Origin: an uncultured Pseudomonadales bacterium
GTDB lineage: Bacteria; Pseudomonadota; Gammaproteobacteria; Pseudomonadales; Azotimanducaceae
Length of the DNA stretch: 64,000 nucleotides
Assembly: GCA_958296165.1 (NCBI GenBank)
Contig: OY282447.1
Location: 4,377,154-4,441,153, forward strand
Direction of reading: 5' to 3'
Within the stretch, counting starts at the first letter, position 1. The number at the start of each line of letters is the position of its first letter. The translations under genes were made by a program, and so were the position numbers. A model generated the notes under the pieces. That model had not been told where the DNA came from. It was given only the letters and a program-made list of their open reading frames with translations, and ran no database searches. Shown here piece by piece: positions 17,309 to 25,469 of the stretch.

Positions 17309-18414
17309 AGCCTGCGTATCTGCGCGAGACCCGCCAGCCAGCAGGCTGCCACCGGCGCGGCCATCGCCAGCCAAGGCGGGATGCCGAACACGATGCTCAT
17401 GGGCCCGAACAGATCCAAGAAATACTTGAAGGCCAGGCCCACGGCGATGCCGACGGTAAGTCGCGCGCCCATGCCGGTCTCGCGCAGAGGGCCGACGACG
17501 AAGCCCACCGCCAGCAGCACCAGCCCCAACACGGCGACGGGCTGCGCTGCCTTGGCCCAGAACGCCACTTGGTAGCGCGTTGGGTCCAAGCCTTCGGCGC
17601 GCAGGTAGCGGATCTGAAAGGCCAAATCCGCAAACGAGAGTTTGGCCGGGTCGAACAGCACCTTGGCGCCGAGCAGCGCAGGATCGGCGTCGCTGCGCCA
17701 AGCCACCGAGTCTAGGTGGTACACGGTAGTCGAGTCTGCGCCGAAGCGCGTCTCCTGCACATTGTGCAGCAGCCAGTGGCCCTCTTTCTCCGGTGACTCT
17801 TCCTCCGGTGACTCTTGCTCCGGCGACTCACCCACGAACGTTGCCCGCTCCGCCCGGCGGCTCAAGCGCAATTCGCCGTCCTGCACGGCGTATTGGCGAA
17901 TGCCGAACAGTTCGCCGTCGCTGCCATAGGCGTCTATGTTGGTGTAGATGCCTCCTTCGCGGTACCAGTGTCCGGCGCGGATCGTGGCCCCGCCGCCGCC
18001 GCGCGCGACACGCAGCTTCAGCGTGCTGGCCGCAGCTTCGCCGGCCGGCGCCAGCCACTCGGCCACGGCCAGATTGAGCGTCAGCACCGCGAAGGCGGTA
18101 GCGCCGACGGTGGCGAATAGGCGGCCGACGGAGACGCCGGCGGCGCGCAGCACGGTCAACTCCTCGCGGCTCGCCAATTGGCCCAAGCCCACCAACGCTG
18201 CCATGAACACGCCGTAGGGCATCACCTCGGTCAGCCGCCGCGGCGTGCTGTAGAGCACATACAGGAAGGCGTGCGCTTTGGTGTAGCCCGGCGTTAAGTC
18301 GTTCAGCTCGTCGATCACGGTGAACAAAGTCACCACCGTAAGGAGGCACAACAGCACCACCGCCAGCGCCTTCAGCACCGTGCTGGCGACATAGCTGTCC
18401 ATGCGCCGAACCAT
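17305..18414 (-). CDS. lptG: LPS export ABC transporter permease LptG
   Basis: A 369-residue YjgP/YjgQ-family permease. Three N-terminal membrane helices ([52 protein letters not shown]) precede a periplasmic beta-jellyroll (about 120-265) and three C-terminal helices ([55 protein letters not shown]). It shares [15 protein letters not shown] and the GPLR loop with LptG. It moves lipopolysaccharide from the inner membrane to the Lpt bridge together with LptF and LptB. No lptF is adjacent, which departs from the usual lptFG pair. The start is ATG at 18414 or 18402. The jellyroll contains a short triplicated acidic insert. Confidence 0.9.
   Translation of the reverse strand: MVRRMDSYVASTVLKALAVVLLCLLTVVTLFTVIDELNDLTPGYTKAHAFLYVLYSTPRRLTEVMPYGVFMAALVGLGQLASREELTVLRAAGVSVGRLFATVGATAFAVLTLNLAVAEWLAPAGEAAASTLKLRVARGGGGATIRAGHWYREGGIYTNIDAYGSDGELFGIRQYAVQDGELRLSRRAERATFVGESPEQESPEEESPEKEGHWLLHNVQETRFGADSTTVYHLDSVAWRSDADPALLGAKVLFDPAKLSFADLAFQIRYLRAEGLDPTRYQVAFWAKAAQPVAVLGLVLLAVGFVVGPLRETGMGARLTVGIAVGLAFKYFLDLFGPMSIVFGIPPWLAMAAPVAACWLAGLAQIRRL
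17788..17832. repeat. Three tandem 15-bp repeats inside lptG
   Basis: Three consecutive 15-bp units (CTCCGGTGACTCTTC with two to four changes in the later copies) encode three five-residue steps, [15 protein letters not shown], on the minus strand. They sit in the periplasmic domain of LptG, between predicted beta-strands. The unit is a multiple of three, so copy-number change would keep the frame. Confidence 0.9.
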
Positions 18415-18458
18415 GCGCAACCGCCAAGCGCCTAGTCGCTAGATCCGGCAGGGTCGGA

Positions 18459-20060
18459 TCAGGGCCGCACTGCCCGTTTCGGTCGTTGCGCCAGCTTGGC
18501 GAGCATCGGCTGTGCCAGCTTCACGAACTTGCAGGCCAGCCGGCGCGTATCGCGCGGGTCGATCAAGTCCACCACATCGCCCTTGTGCGCGGCGCGGAAC
18601 GGCGAGCGCAGGTTCAGCAGCCGTTCCTCGATCATTTCGCGATGCTTGTCCGGGTCCGGCGCATTCAGGATTTCGCGCTTGTAGGCCGCAGCCACGCCGC
18701 CTTCGATGGGAATGCCGCCCCACTCCCCCGCCGGCCAGCCGAAGCGCAGGTTCACGCCGTGCGGATGCCCCAGGCTGTGCGGCGCATCCGCCGCCACGCC
18801 GTATGCCTTGCGGACGTTGAACTCCACCTTCGGCACTTGCGCCTCGGCGCTGGCGATCAGGGCGCGGATGCCGCGCCGCATGGTGGCCTTGCGTTCGGCA
18901 TGCGAGCCGAGCATGAAGCCGGGCATGTCCAGGAAGATCACCACGGGCAGGTTGAACGCATCGCATAGATCCACGAAGTGGGCGTACTTGTCTGCGGCCG
19001 GGCCGTCCATGGCGCCGCCGAGCTTGTACGGATCGTTGCCGATGACGCCGACGCTGTAGCCGTCCAAGCGGGCGAAGCCGGTGATGAGGGCGGTCGCCCA
19101 GCCGCGCCGCATCTCGAAGAACTCGCCGTTGTCCACCACCAGCCGGATTAGCTTGCGTGGATCGTAGCCGTGCCGGCGGTTGGGCGGGATGATGTGCAGC
19201 AACTCCTCCGGGCGGCGCTCGGGCGAATCGCCGGTCTCCAGCCGGGGCGCTGTGTCCGCAGTGGTGTTCGGCAGGTAGGAAATGAACTGCTTGATCTGCT
19301 CGAAGGCGTCCTCTTCGCTCTCGGCCTCGTTGTCCACCTGCCCGGATTCATGCACGTGCATCTTGGCGCCGCCGAGCGCCTCCTTGTCCAGCTTCTCGCC
19401 GATTGCGCGCTCCACCACCGGCGGGCCGGACGGGAAGATCTGCGATTTGCCCTTCACCATCACCGTAAAGTGCGACATGAGCGCGAACGCCGCAGGGGCG
19501 CCGGCCACCGAGCCCATGATGCCGGCCGCCACCGGCACCTTGGTAAGCAGTTCCACGCCGCGCCACCACAGTTCGCCGCTCGGCAGCCCCATGTGGCCGG
19601 CGGCTTCGTCCGATTTGGAACTGTGGCCCACGCCCTCCACCAGCTGGATGTAGGGAATGCCGTACTGCACGGCCAGCGGTTGAATGAACTGGCGCTGATG
19701 CTTGTGGACGTTGTGAGGGCTGCCGCCCGAAATGGTGAAGTCGTCGCCGCCGATCGCCACAGGCCGCCCATCGATCTCCGCCAATCCCATCACATAGGCG
19801 CCGGGCAGGAACTCCACTAGGTTGCCATGCTCATCGTATTCGGTGGCACCCACGAGCGGGCCGGCCTCGAGGAAACTGCCGGTGTCCACCATCTTGTCGA
19901 TGCGTTCGCGGATCGTGTAGCGCCCGCCTTCGTGCTGGCGCTTGATGCGTTCCGCCCCGCCCATCTCCTGCGCCAGTTCCTTGATGAAGGCGATGTCGTC
20001 AATCGCCTTCTGCCAAGGCATGCCGGGCTTCCAAGTTTCGTATTTGCCGTCGATGGGCAT
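18459..20060 (-). CDS. Acyl-CoA carboxylase carboxyltransferase (beta) subunit
   Basis: A 533-residue biotin-dependent carboxyltransferase of the propionyl/methylcrotonyl-CoA carboxylase beta or methylmalonyl-CoA decarboxylase alpha type. It has two crotonase-fold halves: the N-half has GGDDFTISGGS and GAPAAFALMSHF, and the C-half has VIFLDMPGFMLGSHAE and RFGWPAGEWGGIPIEGGV. It transfers a carboxyl group from carboxybiotin to an acyl-CoA. No biotin carboxylase or biotin-carrier subunit is within the window, so the partner is encoded elsewhere. The ATG at 20060 has GGAAG upstream. Confidence 0.9.
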   Translation of the reverse strand: MPIDGKYETWKPGMPWQKAIDDIAFIKELAQEMGGAERIKRQHEGGRYTIRERIDKMVDTGSFLEAGPLVGATEYDEHGNLVEFLPGAYVMGLAEIDGRPVAIGGDDFTISGGSPHNVHKHQRQFIQPLAVQYGIPYIQLVEGVGHSSKSDEAAGHMGLPSGELWWRGVELLTKVPVAAGIMGSVAGAPAAFALMSHFTVMVKGKSQIFPSGPPVVERAIGEKLDKEALGGAKMHVHESGQVDNEAESEEDAFEQIKQFISYLPNTTADTAPRLETGDSPERRPEELLHIIPPNRRHGYDPRKLIRLVVDNGEFFEMRRGWATALITGFARLDGYSVGVIGNDPYKLGGAMDGPAADKYAHFVDLCDAFNLPVVIFLDMPGFMLGSHAERKATMRRGIRALIASAEAQVPKVEFNVRKAYGVAADAPHSLGHPHGVNLRFGWPAGEWGGIPIEGGVAAAYKREILNAPDPDKHREMIEERLLNLRSPFRAAHKGDVVDLIDPRDTRRLACKFVKLAQPMLAKLAQRPKRAVRP

Positions 20061-20084
20061 GGCGTTGGGCTTCCTTCGCTTAGG

Positions 20085-21062
20085 TCAGGTGGATGCCGAG
20101 CATAGCGCTGCGGCGATGAGGCAGCGCGTCTGATCGACGATGTCGCGCTCCAGCGCCTCGTCGTAGCCGCGCAACGCCGGCGTGTGGATGTGGCCGAGGG
20201 GAAAGTCGAGCCCAAGGCGGCGCTGCAGCAACAGGGCGCGATAGGCGATTTCGTTGGAGAGGTAGCCGCCGCCGGAACCGCGCACTGCCGTGTCGTCGGC
20301 GAGTTCGGCCAAGGTCTGCGCGGCGACCTCGCCGCGTTCCAAGCTGCAAACCGCGCGGTTGTCGCGCACTTGCCAAGGCCCGTCGACGGCCGCCATCGCC
20401 TCGGCCGGCAGCGAGAACTCCAAGAACTCCGGGCCGTCGACGCCCGGCGGCGGCAACGGCTTGCGCTCGGACGCGCCGGTGAGGATGTTGCAGTTATCGG
20501 GCACCGGTGCCGAACGTCGCCGGCCGGGGAAGCGCTCTAGGTCGAACTGGTTCCGCCCCATGCTGACGGTGACGGCAAGCGCAGGCTTGTTTTGGAAGCG
20601 CTTCGCCAAGGCATCTTCGGCCACTCCGCGATCGAAGTCCGCGAAGCGCACGGGCAGGATGGACGCGCAGACGCGAGCGCCGCCGACTACGGTGTCGTGC
20701 AAGGCCAGCGCCGCCAAGCCGGAGGGATTGCTCTGCGTAATGTCGTCGTCCAGACGAAACGGGTCGAAGCCGGCGATGAAGACGCTCGGCGCATCGGGTG
20801 GCAATGGCATATCGAAGCCGCGCGATGCGCGTTCGACCATCTCGACCGGCAAACCGCGCTGGCGCGCGGCGCGGCGCAGCTTCAATCGCGCCCAGTAGAG
20901 CGGCCGGTCGTCAAAGCGGCCACTTTGTACATCTGCTATCGCTTGCTGCCAGAGCAGCGCGGCTGCGTCTGGCGCTGTGAGCAGATCGTCGTAGCGCGAG
21001 ACCACCTTCGGCAGCTCCTTGGCGGCGCGTTGCAGCCGAGCTTCCTCCGGGTCACTCGACAT
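20085..21062 (-). CDS. Pyroglutamyl-peptidase I-like protein with catalytic Cys replaced by Ser
   Basis: The region from about residue 95 to 305 follows the C15 pyroglutamyl peptidase fold. FIAGFDPFRLDDDITQSNPS matches the VTGFGPFG..NPS start, then SMGRNQFDLERF carries the Glu (E176), VPDNCN matches the conserved PDN, and LGHIHTPAL carries the His (H293). The nucleophile position reads GGGYLSNEIAY, where C15 enzymes have GTFVCNHxFY, so Cys is Ser269 (codon TCC). An extra helical N-terminus of about 90 residues precedes the fold. The ATG at 21062 lies inside the glutaminyl cyclase gene (11-base overlap). It may be a serine-type hydrolase, a weak peptidase or a pyroglutamyl-binding protein. Confidence 0.78.
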   Translation of the reverse strand: MSSDPEEARLQRAAKELPKVVSRYDDLLTAPDAAALLWQQAIADVQSGRFDDRPLYWARLKLRRAARQRGLPVEMVERASRGFDMPLPPDAPSVFIAGFDPFRLDDDITQSNPSGLAALALHDTVVGGARVCASILPVRFADFDRGVAEDALAKRFQNKPALAVTVSMGRNQFDLERFPGRRRSAPVPDNCNILTGASERKPLPPPGVDGPEFLEFSLPAEAMAAVDGPWQVRDNRAVCSLERGEVAAQTLAELADDTAVRGSGGGYLSNEIAYRALLLQRRLGLDFPLGHIHTPALRGYDEALERDIVDQTRCLIAAALCSAST

Positions 21063-21858
21063 CGAACGCCGCCTCAAATGTCACCTCGAACAACGTCGGC
21101 CAGCGCTTGCCGGTGATGTAGAAACGGTCGGACTGCGGGGCATAGGCAATGCCGTTCAGCACATCGGCTTGTCTGGCCGCAGCCGCGTCCAGCAATCCAG
21201 CGGCGTCGATGCGCTGGGTGACGCGCCCGCTGGCCAAGTCGATGCGAACGATGAAATCGTGCTGCCAGACGTTCGCGTAGACCGCATCTCCCACGCACTC
21301 CAGTTCATTCAGACCAGCCAATGGCGCATCCTCCAACATCGCCATGACTTCGCCGACAACCCCGAACGTCGTGCTGTGGCGGAACGTGAGCTTGCTCGAT
21401 CCGTCGCTCATCACGAATCGGCCGCCAACGTGGCACAGGCCCCAGCCTTCGCCCGAATAGGACAGTGTGCCGAGCTTGGCGAAACTGTCGCGCTGGAACA
21501 CGAACGCGCGTTCCGCCTGCCAAGTGAGCATCACCAGGCGCTCTCCCGCCAGCGCCAGGCCTTCGGCGAAGAAGAACACCGGAATCGCGGCGCGTTTCTC
21601 GACTGCGCCAGTTTCCGGATTCAGCCGACGCAGCTCCGATTTGCCCCGTTGGCCAACGCTCTCGTAGAGCTTGCCGTTCCACCATAGAAGACCCTGCGTA
21701 AACGCCTCGGTATCGTGCGGCAACGTGCGGTGGACGCGCACCTTGAGCTGTTCCAACGGCGCCGGCGCATAGGTCAACGCCAAGGCGAGGGCGAGCGTGT
21801 GCAGGCCGCCAACGTAGCGGCGCGGCGAAAGCTTGGATCGGACAGTGCCGGGCGGCAT
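21052..21858 (-). CDS. Glutaminyl-peptide cyclotransferase (bacterial/plant type)
   Basis: A 268-residue five-bladed propeller of the PF05096 type that turns N-terminal glutamine of peptides into pyroglutamate. Conserved blocks are DTEAFTQGLLWWNGKLYES, FFFAEGLALAGERLVMLTW, GEGWGLCHV, MSDGSSKL, LNELECVGDAVYANVWQHD, ADVLNGIAYAP and ITGKRWPTLFEV. A hydrophobic N-terminal stretch (LHTLALALALTYA) suggests export to the periplasm. The gene overlaps the downstream pyroglutamyl-peptidase-like gene, so both are made together. The start at 21858 is ATG without a clear ribosome site. Confidence 0.9.
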   Translation of the reverse strand: MPPGTVRSKLSPRRYVGGLHTLALALALTYAPAPLEQLKVRVHRTLPHDTEAFTQGLLWWNGKLYESVGQRGKSELRRLNPETGAVEKRAAIPVFFFAEGLALAGERLVMLTWQAERAFVFQRDSFAKLGTLSYSGEGWGLCHVGGRFVMSDGSSKLTFRHSTTFGVVGEVMAMLEDAPLAGLNELECVGDAVYANVWQHDFIVRIDLASGRVTQRIDAAGLLDAAAARQADVLNGIAYAPQSDRFYITGKRWPTLFEVTFEAAFDVE

Positions 21859-21882
21859 TGCCGAGCGGCCTAGCCGGCTGCG

Positions 21883-22851
21883 CTAGCCGCGTATCCGGGC
21901 GAACTTCTGCAATGCGTGGCAGTCGAGCGGCACCAAGCCGCGGTTGCCGCCGCCGCTGTAGACCACCTCGGCGACGTACAGGTCGCCTTTGGAATCGGCC
22001 CAGATGCCGTGCGGCGCGAAGAAATTGCCCGGCCGCACCGGATCCGCCCCGCCGAAGCGGGCGATGACCTCGCCGTCCAAGTCCATCACCGTGACGCGGG
22101 CGTGCGGCGTATGCGGCAGGATCTCCACATCTGGGTTGCGCCCTGCGATCTCGCCGAGTTCCGCTACGTACAGGATGTCGTCTGAGTCGATGTAGAGATC
22201 GTCCGGGCGGATGACGTGATCCCACTCGCGCACATACTCCCCATTCGTCTTGAACACTTGGATGCGCGAGTTTTCGCGGTCGGCGACATACACGGTGTCG
22301 TCCTTGTCCACGGCGATTGCGTGCGGCAGACGGAACTCGCCCGGCCCTCGGCCCGGTTCGCCCCAGGAGAATTGGTGTTCTCCGGCGGCGGAGAACTTAT
22401 GCACTCTGGCGTTGCCGTAGCCGTCCGCCACATAGAGATCGCCAGCCGTTGAGAGCGCGACATTGGTGACCCGATTGAACGGGCCGCCACCGAACTGCAC
22501 GGCGCTCTTGCCGGGCACGAAGCCGGTGTCGGACGGGCGATCCTTTTCGCCGAGCGTTTGCAGCAGCGTTCCATCCGTCGTGAAGATGCGCACGGTGTGA
22601 TCGAAGTTGTCGGCCAAGTAGACCCGGTCGTCCGCGTCGATGTAGATGCCGTGCGCGTTGGTGAAGACGCCCTCGCCCCAAGCATCGAGAAAGTTGCCGT
22701 CCGCATCGAAGACGACCATCGGGTGCTCGCCGCGGTTGAAGGCATACACGCGATCTTTGGAGTCGGTCGCAACGCCAGCGACCTCGACGAAACTCCAACC
22801 TTCAGGCAGCTTCTCCCAGCCCTCAATGACCTCGAACTCGATTTTCGGCAT
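21883..22851 (-). CDS. NHL-repeat six-bladed beta-propeller, peptidylglycine amidating-lyase-like
   Basis: A 322-residue propeller with at least five NHL blades: VAGVATDSKDRVYAFNR, AHGIYIDADDRVYLADN, VTNVALSTAGDLYVADGYGN, PHAIAVDKDDTVYVADRENS and PHGIWADSKGDLYVAEV. The blade arrangement and YVADGYGNARVHKF resemble the peptidyl-alpha-hydroxyglycine amidating-lyase group, whose members often have other roles in bacteria. No signal peptide is visible. The ATG at 22851 has AAGG upstream. It precedes the glutaminyl cyclase gene by 24 bases on the same strand, so it may belong to that operon. The substrate is unknown. Confidence 0.8.
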   Translation of the reverse strand: MPKIEFEVIEGWEKLPEGWSFVEVAGVATDSKDRVYAFNRGEHPMVVFDADGNFLDAWGEGVFTNAHGIYIDADDRVYLADNFDHTVRIFTTDGTLLQTLGEKDRPSDTGFVPGKSAVQFGGGPFNRVTNVALSTAGDLYVADGYGNARVHKFSAAGEHQFSWGEPGRGPGEFRLPHAIAVDKDDTVYVADRENSRIQVFKTNGEYVREWDHVIRPDDLYIDSDDILYVAELGEIAGRNPDVEILPHTPHARVTVMDLDGEVIARFGGADPVRPGNFFAPHGIWADSKGDLYVAEVVYSGGGNRGLVPLDCHALQKFARIRG

Positions 22852-23093
22852 GTTTCGTCGCCTTGTTGGTCACGAACGATCATAAGCCGGAAGCGACAGC
22901 GGGCAACACTGCGTGCCGACAAAATGTAGGTCCGTGACCACTGACGCGAGGATCACGATGGGTTGCGCCTTGCGATAAAGAGCCCAGTGGATGGCGGCGC
23001 AGCCTTCTAATTTCCGAGTGCGCATCGTCACGCTGCTTGTGTCGGCGGTGGTAGGCTTGTCGCCGTTACACGCCAGCGACGAGGGGAGACATC

Positions 23094-24035
23094 ATGCACG
23101 CAGGCAAGCCGCATTTCGGCGTCACGCTGCCGCAGATCAAGCGTCCTTGGGTCGCTGCCGCGGAGGCGGCGCGGAGCTTCGAGGCGATGGGGTTCGATTC
23201 GCTGTGGGTGTGCGACCACCTGTATGGCCCGCAGTCGCCGCAGCTGCCCATCCTCGAAGCCTGGTCTATGGTCTCCGCAGTGGCGGCCATCACTGAGCGC
23301 GTAGAGATCGGTACGCTCGTCACGCCGGCCGGCATGCGCAATCCGGCCCATCTCGGCAAGGTGATCGCCAGTGCCGACAACATCGCTGGCGGGCGCGTCA
23401 TCGCCGGCTTGGGCGGCGGCTGGATGCCGCGCGAGTTCACGGATTTCGGCATGCCGTTCCTCGACACCGGCGCACGCCTCAAGCAGCTGGCGGAGACCGT
23501 CGAACTGTTCAAGCGCATGTGGGGCGACGAGAACGAGGTTAGCTACGAAGGCGAGTTCGTGCAGGCGGAGAACGTCGTCTGTCAGCCCAAGCCGCCGCGC
23601 AAGGTGCCCATCTTGATCGGCGGGGCCGGCGAGAAGGTCACCTTGAAGTTGGCCGCACGGGAAGCGGACATCTGGAACAACGTGGCCGGTCGCCAAGCGA
23701 ACCTGGGTCACAAGCTCGACGTGCTCAAGCGCCACTGCGATGCCGCCGGCCGCGACCCGGCAGAGATCGTCGCCAGCCAGCAATGCCTCATAACAATCGC
23801 CCCAGATGCCGAACGCGCTGGCCCAATGGCGGATCGTGCAGAGAAGATCTTCGGCGGCCACATGGGCGATCCGAAGGGGCCTCTTGGCATCACTGGAACG
23901 CCGGAACGCTGCGCCGAGCAGATACAGAAGCACATCGACCTCGGCTGCACGATGTTCGTGATGGAGTTCTTCGGCAAGGACACGATTGAACCCGCGCAAC
24001 TGTTCGCCGAGGAAGTGCTGCCGAACTTTCAGTGA
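23094..24035 (+). CDS. Luciferase-like (LLM class) F420- or FMN-dependent oxidoreductase
   Basis: A 313-residue TIM-barrel protein of the bacterial-luciferase superfamily. Landmarks are FGVTLPQIKRPW, MGFDSLWVCDHLYGPQS, ITERVEIGTLVTPAGMRNPAHLGK, GRVIAGLGGGWMPREF and PILIGGAGEKVTLKLAAREADIWNN. The pattern is nearest the F420-dependent groups described from actinobacteria, but FMN use is equally possible from sequence alone. The ATG at 23094 is preceded by GAGGGGAG. It is the first plus-strand gene after the divergent NHL-cyclase block. The substrate is unknown. Confidence 0.85.
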   Translation: MHAGKPHFGVTLPQIKRPWVAAAEAARSFEAMGFDSLWVCDHLYGPQSPQLPILEAWSMVSAVAAITERVEIGTLVTPAGMRNPAHLGKVIASADNIAGGRVIAGLGGGWMPREFTDFGMPFLDTGARLKQLAETVELFKRMWGDENEVSYEGEFVQAENVVCQPKPPRKVPILIGGAGEKVTLKLAAREADIWNNVAGRQANLGHKLDVLKRHCDAAGRDPAEIVASQQCLITIAPDAERAGPMADRAEKIFGGHMGDPKGPLGITGTPERCAEQIQKHIDLGCTMFVMEFFGKDTIEPAQLFAEEVLPNFQ

Positions 24036-24086
24036 GCTCGGCGCGGCGCCTCGGCGCGAGGGAACGTCGTACACGGTTTGACCGCC

Positions 24087-25427
24087 ATGCGCGAGAGTTG
24101 CCGAGCGGCGCTGCTCACAGCAGGCATCGCCCTAACGCAGGCCGGCTGCGTGGCGCCCTTCGACGGCCCGCTTAAAGTCAGTGAAAACGGTCGCCACCTC
24201 ACTTATGCCAGTGGCAAGCCGTTCTACTACGTCGCGGATACGCCGTGGCAGCTCTTGGCGTCTCTGAACTCGGCGGAGACGCGCGAGTACATCGATATTC
24301 GAGCCGAGCAGGGCTTCACGGCGCTGCAGCTGGTGGCCACGCCTTGGTCGTTCGACGACACCGCCGCGCGCTGGGATTTCGAGGGCGAACGCGGTCAAGC
24401 ACGGTTCAACACCTCCGGCGATGCGCCTTTCTTCGATGCCGACGGCAAGCCGCCGCAGGAAACCGGCGACGTGCGCTTCGATCGCCCGAACGAAGCCTAT
24501 TGGCTGCATGTGGATGCGGTGCTGGCCCACCTCGCGGCGAAAGGCATGGCCGCCTACTTCATCCCGCTGTGGGCCAGCAACTTCAGCCGTCACTTCTCGG
24601 CCGACGCCCACTACGCCATTGGCAAGACGCTCGGCGAACGCTACCGACTCCAGCCGAATCTTATCTGGGTGCTAGGCGGCGACGAGGCGCGGGTGAGCGT
24701 GGGCAAGTATCGGCGCCTGCTGCGAGGCTTGCGCGATGCACAAGTGACGCAACTCATCACGATGCATCCGCGTTCCGGGCGCAGCAGCTCCGACCACCTC
24801 GACGCCGAACTGGACTTCCACTCCATCCAAGAGCGCGGCACGGTCGCCAACATGGTGGAGCGGCTGCAGGCCGACTACAGCCGCGAGCCCGTCAAGCCCA
24901 CGTTCCTATGCGAGACTTGGTACGAGCACGACTTCGACGGCGGCGTCTTCAACATCCATAGAACCGGCACAACGCCGGCGTTCCGCGCCCACTATTGGGC
25001 GGCGCGCCTGCACGGCGGCTTCGGCGAGGGATACGGCGGCTGGCACAACTGGCTGAACCTCGAGCATTGGCGAGAGGACATCGCACGCCCCGGCGCGCGC
25101 GCCGTCGCCACGCACATGCGCACCATCCTGGAGGCGTTGGACTGGCACAACATGGTGCCGGACGACGACCAGTTGGCCATCGGCGGCAACGCCCAAGTCC
25201 ACGTGGCGCGATCCGACGCCAGCAGATCGGCGGTCGCCTACTTCGAACGCCACGTTGGGGTGCGGTTGGACCCGGCCTGGTTCGGCGGTAGCGCACACCT
25301 CACATGGCACGATCCCGCCAGTGGCGCGAGTACGGCAACGCAAACCGTCCACGCAGCCACGGAAATTCGCCCGCCGAAGGGCGAAGACAGCGTACTCGTC
25401 GTCACGCCAGCGCAGCCAGCACGATAA
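24087..25427 (+). CDS. DUF4038-type glycoside hydrolase-like lipoprotein
   Basis: A 446-residue protein. The N-terminus (RAALLTAGIALTQAGC) looks like a lipoprotein signal with Cys followed by VAPFDG, although Gln at -3 is unusual. Residues about 35-340 match the DUF4038 TIM barrel: YASGKPFYYVADTPWQLL, YIDIRAEQGFTALQLV, LIWVLGGDEAR with a candidate acid, PTFLCETWYEH with a candidate Glu, and HYWAARLHGGFGEGYG. A small C-terminal beta domain resembles the putative collagen-binding domain often attached. Family members include apiosidase-like enzymes acting on plant polysaccharide. The ATG at 24087 is chosen over the TTG at 24078. Confidence 0.82.
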   Translation: MRESCRAALLTAGIALTQAGCVAPFDGPLKVSENGRHLTYASGKPFYYVADTPWQLLASLNSAETREYIDIRAEQGFTALQLVATPWSFDDTAARWDFEGERGQARFNTSGDAPFFDADGKPPQETGDVRFDRPNEAYWLHVDAVLAHLAAKGMAAYFIPLWASNFSRHFSADAHYAIGKTLGERYRLQPNLIWVLGGDEARVSVGKYRRLLRGLRDAQVTQLITMHPRSGRSSSDHLDAELDFHSIQERGTVANMVERLQADYSREPVKPTFLCETWYEHDFDGGVFNIHRTGTTPAFRAHYWAARLHGGFGEGYGGWHNWLNLEHWREDIARPGARAVATHMRTILEALDWHNMVPDDDQLAIGGNAQVHVARSDASRSAVAYFERHVGVRLDPAWFGGSAHLTWHDPASGASTATQTVHAATEIRPPKGEDSVLVVTPAQPAR

Positions 25428-25469
25428 CCGCTTGTCATTCACCCCGCTTTTCGTATCTCATGGGCGTTG

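Noticed and set aside
16814-17701. Upstream extension of the malate synthase frame by almost 300 codons
   Set aside because: It runs antisense to the RDD gene and into lptG; the true start has GGAGGGG and the family N-terminus.
22991-23093. Possible small secreted peptide with a signal-like start before the luciferase-like gene
   Set aside because: The hydrophobic run is short, the frame continues into the next gene in the wrong frame, and there is no ribosome site.
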